Source of the DNA: Alphaproteobacteria bacterium PA4
GTDB lineage: Bacteria; Pseudomonadota; Alphaproteobacteria; Sphingomonadales; Sphingomonadaceae
NCBI GenBank assembly: GCA_002256005.1
Contig: NKIQ01000029.1
Coordinates: 1 to 35,897, forward strand
Direction of reading: 5' to 3'
Length of the DNA stretch: 35,897 nucleotides
The stretch's first letter is position 1, and each line of letters starts with the position of its first letter. This document shows positions 9,385-17,338 of the stretch, piece after piece. The position numbers and the translations under genes are program-made. The notes beneath the pieces are model-generated. The model searched no databases and was not told where the DNA came from. It was given only the letters and a program-made list of their open reading frames with translations.

Positions 9385-10962
9385 TTACGCCTGCTTGCCG
9401 CCCGGCGTCGGGATGCCCGGCAGCGGTGCCACGCCCTGCGGCGGGATATCGGCATCGAGTTCGGCGACTTCATCAATGCCGCGCGCCACGTTGGAGCGCG
9501 TGCGGCCGTAAAGCACGTAGAACACCAGGCCGATGGCGCCCCAGCCGAAGAAGACCATCTTCGCCACCGGCACCAGGAACCAGAACAGCAGCAGGCAGCC
9601 GGCGGCGGCGAGCGGCGCCACCACCCACACCGCCGGGGTGCGGAAGGTGCGCTTGCGGTCCGGCTGCGAGATGCGCAGCGCCATGATGGCCAGCGCAACC
9701 AGGAAGAAGGCGCAGAGCGTGCCGCCGTTCGAGACGTCGGCGAGCTTGCCGACCGGGAAGAAGGCGGCCGCCACCGTCACCAGCGCGCCGGTGATGATCG
9801 TCACCACATGCGGCGTCTTGAAACGCGGATGCACCTTCGACAGCACCGGCGGCAGCAGGCCATCGCGCGACATGACGAAGAAGATGCGGGTCTGGCCGAA
9901 CATCATCATCAGCACCACCGAGGGCAGCGCGATGGTTGCGGCGATGCCGAGCAGCGAGCCGACCACCGGATGGCCGATCGAGCGCAGCACATGCGCCAGC
10001 GCTTCCTTGGAGCAGACCAGCGGCAGATTGCCCTGCACGGCGGCGCAGGCATCGGTCAGCGCCTTGGAGCCGGGTTCATAGCCGACACCGGCGGCGTCCA
10101 TCAGCGGCTGGGCGCCATAGCTGCCGACCGCACCGGCGCCGACCAGCATGTAGATGACGGTGCAGATGAGCAGGCTGGCCATCAGGCCGATCGGCACGTT
10201 GCGCTGCGGGTTCTTGGTTTCCTCGGCAGCGGTCGACACGGCGTCGAAACCGACGAAGGCGAAGAAGATCGAGGAGGCGGCGCCGATGACACCGGCGGTG
10301 CCCAGCGGCATGAACGGTTCGAAACGCGCACCATTGATCACCGGCACGGTCAGGCTGATGAACAGCAGCAGCGCCAGCACCTTGATGGCGACCAGCACGG
10401 CGTTGACCGTGGCGCTTTCCTTGGTGCCGACCACCAGCAGCGCCGTCACCGCCATGCCGATGAACACCGCCGGCAGGTTGATGATGCCGCCGGCATAGGG
10501 GCCGTTGGCGATCTCGGCGGGGATGACGATATTGGGCAGGAAGGGCAGCAGATTGTGCAACTGCGCCAGCAGGCCGACGATATAGCCGGACCAGCCGACC
10601 GCCACCGCGCTCGCCGCCACGGCATATTCGAGCACCAGTGCCCAGCCGACGATCCAGGCGATCAGCTCACCAAAGGTCGCATAGGTATAGGTATAGGCAG
10701 AGCCCGACACCGGCACCATGGCTGCCAGCTCGGCATAGCAGAGCGCGGCAAGCCCGCAGACAACAGCGGCGATGACGAACGAGATCATCAGCGCCGGGCC
10801 GGCCTTTTGCGCCGCTTCTGCGGTCAGCACGAAAATGCCGGTGCCGATGATGCCGCCGATACCGAGCATGGTCAGCTGGAACGGACCCAGCGAGCGGGTC
10901 AGCGATTTCTTTTCTGCGGTCGCCAGGATGGAATCGAGCGACTTGATACGCCAATTGGCCAA
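9385..10962 (-). CDS. APC-family cationic amino acid permease
   Basis: About 525 residues with roughly 12 hydrophobic segments. The first carries the APC signature LGIGGIIGTGIFVLTA. The N-terminal ANWRIKSLDSILATAEKKSLTRSLGPFQLTM resembles CAT/YfnA-type permeases, so arginine or another cationic amino acid is the likely substrate. It diverges from an arginine-degradation operon, which supports arginine uptake (inference). I prefer a TTG start at 10962, because AAGGGGA lies seven bases upstream and homologues begin at MANW-like sequence; ATG at 10986 would add eight residues (MRPSRGFS). A 7-20 residue loop with two Cys (DACAAVQGNLPLVCSKE) faces outside by prediction. Confidence 0.88.
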   Translation of the reverse strand: MANWRIKSLDSILATAEKKSLTRSLGPFQLTMLGIGGIIGTGIFVLTAEAAQKAGPALMISFVIAAVVCGLAALCYAELAAMVPVSGSAYTYTYATFGELIAWIVGWALVLEYAVAASAVAVGWSGYIVGLLAQLHNLLPFLPNIVIPAEIANGPYAGGIINLPAVFIGMAVTALLVVGTKESATVNAVLVAIKVLALLLFISLTVPVINGARFEPFMPLGTAGVIGAASSIFFAFVGFDAVSTAAEETKNPQRNVPIGLMASLLICTVIYMLVGAGAVGSYGAQPLMDAAGVGYEPGSKALTDACAAVQGNLPLVCSKEALAHVLRSIGHPVVGSLLGIAATIALPSVVLMMMFGQTRIFFVMSRDGLLPPVLSKVHPRFKTPHVVTIITGALVTVAAAFFPVGKLADVSNGGTLCAFFLVALAIMALRISQPDRKRTFRTPAVWVVAPLAAAGCLLLFWFLVPVAKMVFFGWGAIGLVFYVLYGRTRSNVARGIDEVAELDADIPPQGVAPLPGIPTPGGKQA

Positions 10963-11060
10963 TGAAAATCCCCTTGATGGGCGCATGCGGGCGTGCCGCC
11001 CTGTCAGCGCCGGTCCATGGCGGCGCATAGGGGCCGAACTTTCATCGTCGGTCAAGTTTT

Positions 11061-11130
11061 GATGTGTCGCAACACGATGAGATGTGTCAGTTTGTGTTAT
11101 CACATTCACAGACGCATGTTATTCCACATG
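11061..11130. promoter_or_regulatory. cluster of inverted repeats in the permease / AST-operon divergent promoter region
   Basis: This relatively AT-rich stretch holds three dyads: GTGT-N4-ACAC (11064-11075), TGTG-N4-CACA (11093-11104) and CATGT-N6-ACATG (11115-11130). The half-sites share a TGTG/CATGT core, as expected of repeated binding sites for one dimeric regulator controlling both directions. No regulator gene is adjacent, so its family is unknown. Confidence 0.4.
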
Positions 11131-11176
11131 ACAAAATCGCTGGCGAGAGACCCGGTCATGCGGTAAGGCAGCGGCC

Positions 11177-12448
11177 ATGGCCATTGCCCCGCCTCTTGCC
11201 GCCACGGCCCTGTCCGCCGCCGAAGCCGCCGCGCTGGGCTGCCTTGATGGCCAGCGCGCCGCGATGACGGCGCAGGTGCTGGACTGGGCGGCGATCAACA
11301 GCGGCAGCCGCAATCTCGCCGGCCTGGCCGCCATGGCCGACCGGCTGGTCACCGCCTTCGCTCCGCTCGGCGGCACCGCGACGCTGGTCGCACCCACTGC
11401 CGTCACCGCCATTGCCGCCGATGGCATCACCATCGCCCAGCCGCACGGCCAGAACCTCCATATCATCAAGCGGCCGCAGGCGCCGCTGCGCGTGCTGCTC
11501 ACCGGCCATATGGACACGGTGTTCGCCGCCGATCACCCGTTCCAGGCCTGCCGCGCGCTGGATGCCGATACGCTGAACGGCCCCGGCACCGCCGACATGA
11601 AGGGCGGCATCGCGGTGATGCTGGCGGCGCTGACCGCCTTCGAGGCTTCGCCCTTTGCCGAAGCGCTCGGCTGGGAAATCGTCATCAACAGCGACGAGGA
11701 AGTCTCGTCGCCCGGCTCCGCCGCCCTGCTCGCCGATGCCGCCCGGCGCTGCCATCTCGGCCTGACCTATGAACCGGCGTTGCCCGACGGCACGCTGGCT
11801 GGCGCGCGCAAGGGCTCCGGCAATTTTTCCGCCGCCATCACCGGCCGTGCCGCCCATGCCGGGCGCGAGCCGGAAAAGGGCCGCAACGCCCTGCTCGCCG
11901 CCGCCGATCTGGCGCTGCGCCTGAAGGCGCTGACCACCGATGATCTGAGCGTCAATCCCGCCCGCATCGACGGCGGCGGCCCCAACAATATCGTGCCCGA
12001 CCAGGCGGTGCTGCGCTGGAACATGCGGCCATCGACGCCGGCCGCCGAAGCCCGCGCCCGCGCCGCCATCGACGCGCTGACAACCGAGATCGAGCGTCTG
12101 CATGAGGTCGGCATCCACCTCCACGGCAGCTTTGCCCGTCCGCCCAAGCCGCTCGACGCCAACCAGCAGCGGCTGTTCGACCTGGTGCGCGCTTGCGGCG
12201 CCGCCATCGGGCTCGGAATCGGCTGGCGCGACACCGGCGGTGTCTGCGACGGCAACAATCTCGCCGCCACCGGCCTCGCCGTAGTCGACACGCTGGGGCC
12301 CCGTGGCGGCGCCATCCATTCCGCCGACGAATTCCTCTGCCTCGATTCGCTGGAGGAACGCGCCCGCCTGTCGGCGCTGTTGCTGATGCGGGTGGCGCAG
12401 CATGGCTGGGCGCGCACAATCGGAAACCCGGGGGGAGAGCGCGCATGA
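11177..12448 (+). CDS. M20-family metallohydrolase (carboxypeptidase G2/ArgE/DapE-like) in AST operon
   Basis: This 423-residue protein has the two-zinc M20 peptidase set: TGHMDTVF (His ligand and Asp), GPGTADMKGG (bridging Asp), NSDEEVSSPGS (catalytic Glu and Glu ligand), TYEPAL (Glu ligand) and a C-terminal GGAIHSADEF (His ligand). The lid/dimerisation domain (about 215-325) has the usual GRAAHAGREPEKGRNA. Its stop overlaps the astA start (ATGA), so it is translationally coupled to arginine succinyltransferase. M20 enzymes cleave N-acyl amino acids, and astE is not seen here, so removal of succinate from N-succinylglutamate is a reasonable inferred role, not shown. Confidence 0.85.
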   Translation: MAIAPPLAATALSAAEAAALGCLDGQRAAMTAQVLDWAAINSGSRNLAGLAAMADRLVTAFAPLGGTATLVAPTAVTAIAADGITIAQPHGQNLHIIKRPQAPLRVLLTGHMDTVFAADHPFQACRALDADTLNGPGTADMKGGIAVMLAALTAFEASPFAEALGWEIVINSDEEVSSPGSAALLADAARRCHLGLTYEPALPDGTLAGARKGSGNFSAAITGRAAHAGREPEKGRNALLAAADLALRLKALTTDDLSVNPARIDGGGPNNIVPDQAVLRWNMRPSTPAAEARARAAIDALTTEIERLHEVGIHLHGSFARPPKPLDANQQRLFDLVRACGAAIGLGIGWRDTGGVCDGNNLAATGLAVVDTLGPRGGAIHSADEFLCLDSLEERARLSALLLMRVAQHGWARTIGNPGGERA

Positions 12449-13464
12449 GCTGGCATGTCCGCGCTGCCCGGCCGTCCGACATCGATGCGCTGCTCGATCT
12501 CGCGACGCTCACCGGCGGCGGCTTCACCAATCTGCCGGCCGATCGCGCGTCGCTGGAATGGCGGCTGGACTGGTCGGACCGCAGCTATGCCCGGGTGACG
12601 GAAGCGCCGGACGATGAACTGTACATCCTCATCCTCGAACAGGCCGGCAGCGGCCGCATCGGCGGCTGCGCCATGGTGTTCAGCCGGATCGGCGCGAAAT
12701 GGCCGTTCTACAGCTACAAGATCGCGACGCTGAGCCAGACCAGCCGCGAGCTCGGCCGCACCTTCGCACTGCCCTTCCTCAACCTCGTCACCGATCATGA
12801 CGGCGCCAGCGAGGTCGGCGGGCTGTTCCTCCACCCGGATCTGCGCACCGGCGGCCTCGGCCGGCTGCTGGCGCGTTCGCGTTACCTGTTCATTGCCCAG
12901 CACCGCGCCCGCTTCGGCAAGAAGATGCTGGCGGAATTGCGCGGCGTGCTCGACGATGAGGGCAATTCGCCCTTCTGGGATGCGCTGGGGCGGAAATTCT
13001 TCGGCATGACCTTTCCGGAGGCCGATCGCTTCAACGCGACGCACGGCAGCCAGTTCATCGCCGATCTGATGCCCAAGCACCCGAGCTACACGGCGCTGCT
13101 GCCCGAATCCGCCCAGGCGGTGATCGGGCAGCCCCACCCCAAGGGCCGCGCCGCGCTGGCGATGCTGGAAGCGGAAGGCTTTCACTACGACAATTATGTC
13201 GACATCTTCGACGGCGGCCCGACGGTGACGGCTCGCACCGACGAGTTGCGCAGCGTGCGCGATTCGCAACGCGCAGCGGTGGCGCGGGTGTGCGCGGATG
13301 ACGATACCTGTGTGCGCTCGCTGGTCGCCGCCGGCGAACTGACGGAATTCCGCGCCTGGATCGGCCATGTCGGCACCGAGGGCGACGGTTGCGTGCTGCC
13401 GGCCGGGGAGGCCGCGCTGATGCAGGTGGGACTGGGTGACGAGGTGCGGCATGTCGCGTTTTGA
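12445..13464 (+). CDS. astA: arginine N-succinyltransferase
   Basis: This 339-residue protein catalyses the first AST step, succinyl-CoA plus arginine to N2-succinylarginine. AstA features are the GNAT-like start WHVRAARPSDIDALLDLA, the GGFTNLPADRASLEWRL segment, FYSYKIATLSQTSRELG, SEVGGLFLHPDLRTGGLGRLL (acyl-CoA loop), LAELRGVLDDEGNSPFWDALGRKFFGM, and AVIGQPHPKGRAAL with FHYDNYVDIFDGGPTV. The length is normal for the family. The ATG overlaps the upstream M20 stop by four bases, and its end overlaps astD by 14 bases. Confidence 0.95.
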   Translation: MSWHVRAARPSDIDALLDLATLTGGGFTNLPADRASLEWRLDWSDRSYARVTEAPDDELYILILEQAGSGRIGGCAMVFSRIGAKWPFYSYKIATLSQTSRELGRTFALPFLNLVTDHDGASEVGGLFLHPDLRTGGLGRLLARSRYLFIAQHRARFGKKMLAELRGVLDDEGNSPFWDALGRKFFGMTFPEADRFNATHGSQFIADLMPKHPSYTALLPESAQAVIGQPHPKGRAALAMLEAEGFHYDNYVDIFDGGPTVTARTDELRSVRDSQRAAVARVCADDDTCVRSLVAAGELTEFRAWIGHVGTEGDGCVLPAGEAALMQVGLGDEVRHVAF

Positions 13465-14911
13465 ATCGATCGATCCGTGCACCGGCGCGGTGATCTGGCA
13501 GGGCGCCGCCGGTGATGTCGGCGCCGCCGTCGCCCGCGCGCGCGCCGCCTTGCCCGATTGGGCGCGCGCGCCGCTCGCCGATCGCATTGCCGTGGTGCAG
13601 GCCTTTAAGGCGGCAGTGCAGGCCCGCGCCGAGGACTTTGCCCGGCTGATCGCCACCGAAACCGGCAAGCCGCTGTGGGAAACCCGCACCGAGGTCGCCA
13701 GCGTCGCCGCCAAGGTCGATATCTCGATCACCGCGCAAGCCGAGCGCGCCGGATCGCGCAGCGGCGAAGTCGGCGGCGTGCGCCAGGTGCTGCGCCACAA
13801 GCCGCATGGCGTGCTGGCGGTGCTGGGGCCGTACAATTTCCCGGCGCATCTGCCCAATGGCCATATCGTCCCCGCACTGCTCGCCGGCAACACCATCGTT
13901 TTCAAGCCGTCGGAGCTGACGCCGGCGGTGGCGGACGCGATGGCCGATTGCTGGGCCGCCGCCGGGCTGCCCGATGGCGTGCTGAACGTTGTCCATGGCG
14001 GCGGCGACACCGGGCGTGACCTCGCCGCCGCCGATATCGACGGGCTGTTGTTCACCGGCTCGGCGCATGTGGGGGCAGCGCTGGCCCGGCAGTTCGCCGA
14101 CACGCCGGGCAAGATCCTGGCGCTGGAAATGGGCGGCAACAATCCGCTGATCGTCTGGGATGTGGCGGAGGATGCGCTCGATGCCGCGGCGGCGCTGGTC
14201 GTCCAGTCGGCCTATCTGTCCGCCGGCCAGCGCTGCACCTGTGCGCGGCGGCTGATCGTGCGCGATGGCGCTGAGGGGCCGCTGCTCGACCGCGTGACGA
14301 CACTGATCGATCGCATCATTGTAGGCGCGCCGTTCGATGACCCGCAGCCGTTCATGGGGCCGGTGATCGCCAATCGCGCCGCGGACCAGCTGGTCGCCGG
14401 CACACAGGCACTGGTGGCGCAGGGCGCGCGGACCATCCGGCCGCTGACCCGCGCACGGGCCGACCGGCCCTTCCTCGCCCCGGCGCTCTATGATGTCACC
14501 GGCCTCAGCGGCCTGCCCGATGCCGAACTGTTCGGGCCGGTGCTGCAATTCACCCGTGTCGGGGATTGGGACGCCGCCGTCGCCGCCGCCAATGCCACGC
14601 GTTTCGGCCTGTCGGCCGGGCTGATCGGCGGCGATGCGGCGCTGTACGACCGTTTCTGGACTGCTGCCCGTGCCGGCGTCGTCAACTGGAACCGGCCGAC
14701 CAACGGCGCGGCATCGAACGCGCCGTTCGGTGGCATCGGGCTGAGCGGCAACCACCGCCCCAGCGCCTATTATGCCGCCGATTACACCGCCTGGCCGGTG
14801 GCGAGCCTGGAGGCCGATGCGCCGGAAGGCGGGATTGCCGTAGGACTTTCTGCTCCCCTCCCGCTTGCGGGAGGGGCCGGGGGTGGGGTCGCCATGGGAG
14901 AGCGTTCATGA
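13451..14911 (+). CDS. astD: succinylglutamate-semialdehyde dehydrogenase
   Basis: This 486-residue aldehyde dehydrogenase oxidises N-succinylglutamate semialdehyde with NAD. Motifs include the NAD-binding PHGVLAVLGPYNFPAHLPNG and NTIVFKPSELTP, FTGSAHVG, the catalytic Glu region ALEMGGNNPLIVWD, and the nucleophile in GQRCTCARRL (Cys262). It ends with the family's PFGGIGLSGNHRPSAYYAADY. The last roughly 25 residues (from EADAPEGG, including LPLAGGAGGG) are not typical of AstD; they come from translation of a palindromic repeat inserted at the astD/astB junction. The gene overlaps astA upstream and astB downstream (ATGA). Confidence 0.94.
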   Translation: MSRFESIDPCTGAVIWQGAAGDVGAAVARARAALPDWARAPLADRIAVVQAFKAAVQARAEDFARLIATETGKPLWETRTEVASVAAKVDISITAQAERAGSRSGEVGGVRQVLRHKPHGVLAVLGPYNFPAHLPNGHIVPALLAGNTIVFKPSELTPAVADAMADCWAAAGLPDGVLNVVHGGGDTGRDLAAADIDGLLFTGSAHVGAALARQFADTPGKILALEMGGNNPLIVWDVAEDALDAAAALVVQSAYLSAGQRCTCARRLIVRDGAEGPLLDRVTTLIDRIIVGAPFDDPQPFMGPVIANRAADQLVAGTQALVAQGARTIRPLTRARADRPFLAPALYDVTGLSGLPDAELFGPVLQFTRVGDWDAAVAAANATRFGLSAGLIGGDAALYDRFWTAARAGVVNWNRPTNGAASNAPFGGIGLSGNHRPSAYYAADYTAWPVASLEADAPEGGIAVGLSAPLPLAGGAGGGVAMGERS

Positions 14912-14955
14912 GCCATAGCCCCACCCCCCGCCCCTCCCGCAAGCGGGAGGGGAGC
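14852..14955. repeat. inverted pair of palindromic (REP-like) repeats flanking the astB start codon
   Basis: Bases 14852-14888 and 14919-14955 are reverse complements at 36 of 37 positions. Each arm is itself partly palindromic (ctcccgcttgcgggag core). The 30-base spacer contains GGGAG and the astB ATG at 14908. The left arm is translated as the end of AstD and the right arm as the start of AstB. This is the layout of paired REP/BIME elements known from many bacteria. Here it lies inside two overlapping reading frames. Confidence 0.85.
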
Positions 14956-16212
14956 GTCGAAATCAACTTCGACGGCCTCATCGGCCCCACGCACAATTAC
15001 GCGGCCCTCAGCTTCGGCAATCTTGCCAGCCAGTCCAACGCCGGCGTCACCAGCCGCCCGCGCGACGCGGCGCTGCAGGGGCTGGCCAAGATGCGCTTCG
15101 CCATGTCGCTCGGCCTCACCCAGGGGTTCCTGCTGCCGCTCGACCGCCCCAACACCGCCTGGCTGCGGGAGATGGGTTTCGCCGGCAGTGACGCAGACGT
15201 CTGCGCCGCAGCGCACGCTGCCGACCCGCGACTGTTCGCCCAGGCCTGTTCGGCCTCGTCGATGTGGACGGCCAACGCCGGCACCGTTTCGCCGGCCGCC
15301 GATACCGGCGATGGCCGCACCCATATCAGCGTCGCCAACCTGTCGCGGATGACACACCGCAGCCTCGAACAGCGCGAGACCGAGGCGCAGCTGCGGCTCG
15401 CCTTTGCGCACCCGGCCTTTGCCGTGCATGCCGCGGTGCCCGCGACCTTCGGCGATGAAGGCGCCGCCAACCATATGCGGCTGACGGCGCAGCATGGCGA
15501 AGCCGGTGTCGAAGTGTTCGTCTATGGCGAAGAGGGCGGCAAATTCCCCGCCCGCCAGAACCGCCGCGCCTCCGAAGCCGTCGCCCGCCGCCACGGCCTC
15601 GATCCCGCCCGCACGCTGTTCGTCGCGCAAAGCCAGACCGCCATCGATGCCGGCGCCTTCCACAATGACGTCGTCGCCGTTGCCAATGAAAACGTGTTGT
15701 TCGCGCACGAACAGGCGTTTGCGGACCGGGACGCGCTGAAGGCCGATCTCGCCCGGCTGTTGCCGCAGGCGGTCGTCGTCGAAGTGCCGGCCAGCGCTGT
15801 CAGCCTCTCCGACGCCATCCGTTCGTACCTGTTCAACTCCCAGCTCGTCACGGTGCCGGATGGTACCATGGCGCTGATCCTGCCGATGGAGGCGCATGAC
15901 TGCGCGCCGGTGAAGGCGTATCTCGACGCGCTGGTCGCCGGCAACGGCCCCATCCGCGCCGTGCACTATGTCCAGGTCCGCGAATCGATGCGCAACGGCG
16001 GCGGCCCCGCCTGCCTGCGCCTGCGCGTCGTCGCCGACCCGGCGACCATCGACCCGCGTTTCCTGCTCGACGCCGCCAGGGCCGACCGACTGGAAGCGCT
16101 GATCACCGCGCATTGGCCCGAAGCCATCGGCCCGGACGATCTCGGCAACCCGGATCTCTGGGCGCAGGCCTGGGCGGCGCGGCGGGCCTTGCTGGCGGAA
16201 CTTGGGTTTTAG
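14908..16212 (+). CDS. astB: N-succinylarginine dihydrolase
   Basis: This 434-residue amidinotransferase-fold enzyme converts N2-succinylarginine to N2-succinylornithine, CO2 and ammonia. It has EINFDGLIGPTHNYAALSFGN at the true family start, MWTANAGTVSPAADTGDGR, and NHMRL. The catalytic His in GAFHNDVVAVANENVLF (His252) and the nucleophile in NGGGPACLRLRV (Cys369) are present. The first 15-16 residues (MSHSPTPRPSRKREGS) have no counterpart in the family and come from the repeat unit. No later start codon lies before the conserved EINFDG, so the extension is probably made. ATGA overlap with astD implies coupled translation. Confidence 0.94.
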   Translation: MSHSPTPRPSRKREGSVEINFDGLIGPTHNYAALSFGNLASQSNAGVTSRPRDAALQGLAKMRFAMSLGLTQGFLLPLDRPNTAWLREMGFAGSDADVCAAAHAADPRLFAQACSASSMWTANAGTVSPAADTGDGRTHISVANLSRMTHRSLEQRETEAQLRLAFAHPAFAVHAAVPATFGDEGAANHMRLTAQHGEAGVEVFVYGEEGGKFPARQNRRASEAVARRHGLDPARTLFVAQSQTAIDAGAFHNDVVAVANENVLFAHEQAFADRDALKADLARLLPQAVVVEVPASAVSLSDAIRSYLFNSQLVTVPDGTMALILPMEAHDCAPVKAYLDALVAGNGPIRAVHYVQVRESMRNGGGPACLRLRVVADPATIDPRFLLDAARADRLEALITAHWPEAIGPDDLGNPDLWAQAWAARRALLAELGF

Positions 16213-16225
16213 GGGCGCGACTCCA

Positions 16226-16277
16226 CGTCCCCCTCCCCACTCTGTGTTCGCTGCACTCTCATTGGGGGAGGGGGACG
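16226..16277. terminator. long hairpin between convergent astB and the SDR gene
   Basis: The arms cgtccccctcccca (16226-16239) and tgggggagggggacg (16263-16277) pair over 14 bases with one bulged G. They leave a 23-base spacer. There is no T-run, so it may be a REP-like repeat that also separates the two convergent transcripts rather than a classical intrinsic terminator. Confidence 0.55.
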
Positions 16278-16311
16278 ACCTGCCATCACCAGACGCGCTG
16301 CGGGAACAACC

Positions 16312-17334
16312 TCACGCCGCCGCCTTCACCCGCACGAATCCCGCTGCCACGGCATGGGCGATCAGCCGGTCCATCCAGCCCGCATCGGTCGGCGGACAGG
16401 GCGGCAACAGCTGGGATGCCGCGATGAACCGCGGATCGCGCAGCAGATAGGCGGTGTAGAGCGCGGCGGCCGCCGCATGCCAGCGGCGCTCGCCGGCCGG
16501 CAGTTGCGCCGGGTCGAACTGCGCCGGGGCCACCCATTCCGGCGTGCCGAGCCCAGCGCGAGCCATGGCAGTGCCGATGGCGGGGATCGGCGTCGGCGTG
16601 CTGGCTGTCAGGTGCAGCGTCTGGCCGGCCAGATCGGCGAAGTGCGCCGTCATCAGCAGAAGCCCGGTGATGACATGGTCGATCGGCACCAGGTCGAGCG
16701 TGGCGCCGGCCGCCGCCGGCAAGGTGCGGATGCGGCCCTCGGCAATCAGCTTGAAGATCATGTAGATATTCTCGAAGCGCGCGATCTGCCCGCTCGCCCA
16801 GTCACCGACCACCACGGACGGCCGCGCAATGGCGAACGCCAGCCCCGAGGCCCGCACCAGCGCCTCACCCGCCGCCTTGCTGGCTTCATAGCCATTGGTG
16901 AACATCGCTCCGATGAACCCCGGCGCGATGGCGCCATCGCTGGTGCCGCAGACATAGGCGGTCGACACATGCAGCAACCCGGCGCCGCTCGCCCGCGCCA
17001 CAGCAATCGCGTGGCGCGTGCCATCGATGTTGACGGTGCGATAGACAGCGTCCGTCGCGTCGAACGCCGTCACCGCTGCCGAATGGATCAGCAGGTCGAT
17101 GGCCGGCACCTGCGCCAGCCCCAGCCCCGCCAGCCGCACATCGCCGCTGCGCGTCACCACTTCACCGGGCGCGGGGTCGGCCCCCGCCGCCCGGCTCGGC
17201 ACCGGCCGGCCCTGATTGTCGATCAGATCATGCCGCCGGTGCACCAGCGCCGTCACGGCATGGCCGGCGCCCGCCAGCCGCGCGCACAATTCGCTGCCGA
17301 TCAGCCCGGCGGCACCGGTCACCAGGATCCGCAC
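16312..17334 (-). CDS. extended SDR / NAD-dependent epimerase-like oxidoreductase
   Basis: This 340-residue Rossmann protein has the nucleotide-binding VTGAAGLIGSELCARL at residues 5-20, IHSAAVTAFDAT near 95, and the catalytic pair in GYEASKAAGE (Tyr149, Lys153). IARPSVVVGDW and LDLVPIDHV are typical of extended SDRs and of thioester-reductase-like domains. The substrate is unknown. GTG 17334 is chosen because it begins directly at the Rossmann strand and lies four bases after the arsM stop, so the two genes are surely co-transcribed. That context suggests it may modify a precursor of a methylated-arsenic product. This is inference. Confidence 0.82.
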   Translation of the reverse strand: MRILVTGAAGLIGSELCARLAGAGHAVTALVHRRHDLIDNQGRPVPSRAAGADPAPGEVVTRSGDVRLAGLGLAQVPAIDLLIHSAAVTAFDATDAVYRTVNIDGTRHAIAVARASGAGLLHVSTAYVCGTSDGAIAPGFIGAMFTNGYEASKAAGEALVRASGLAFAIARPSVVVGDWASGQIARFENIYMIFKLIAEGRIRTLPAAAGATLDLVPIDHVITGLLLMTAHFADLAGQTLHLTASTPTPIPAIGTAMARAGLGTPEWVAPAQFDPAQLPAGERRWHAAAAALYTAYLLRDPRFIAASQLLPPCPPTDAGWMDRLIAHAVAAGFVRVKAAA

Positions 17335-17338
17335 AGGC

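Noticed and set aside
9808-10965. 385-residue His/Arg-rich open frame opposite the permease
   Set aside because: It is the antisense image of the transmembrane codons of the permease.
11767-14142. 791-residue open frame on the minus strand
   Set aside because: It is antisense to the M20 hydrolase, astA and astD, whose motifs are unambiguous.
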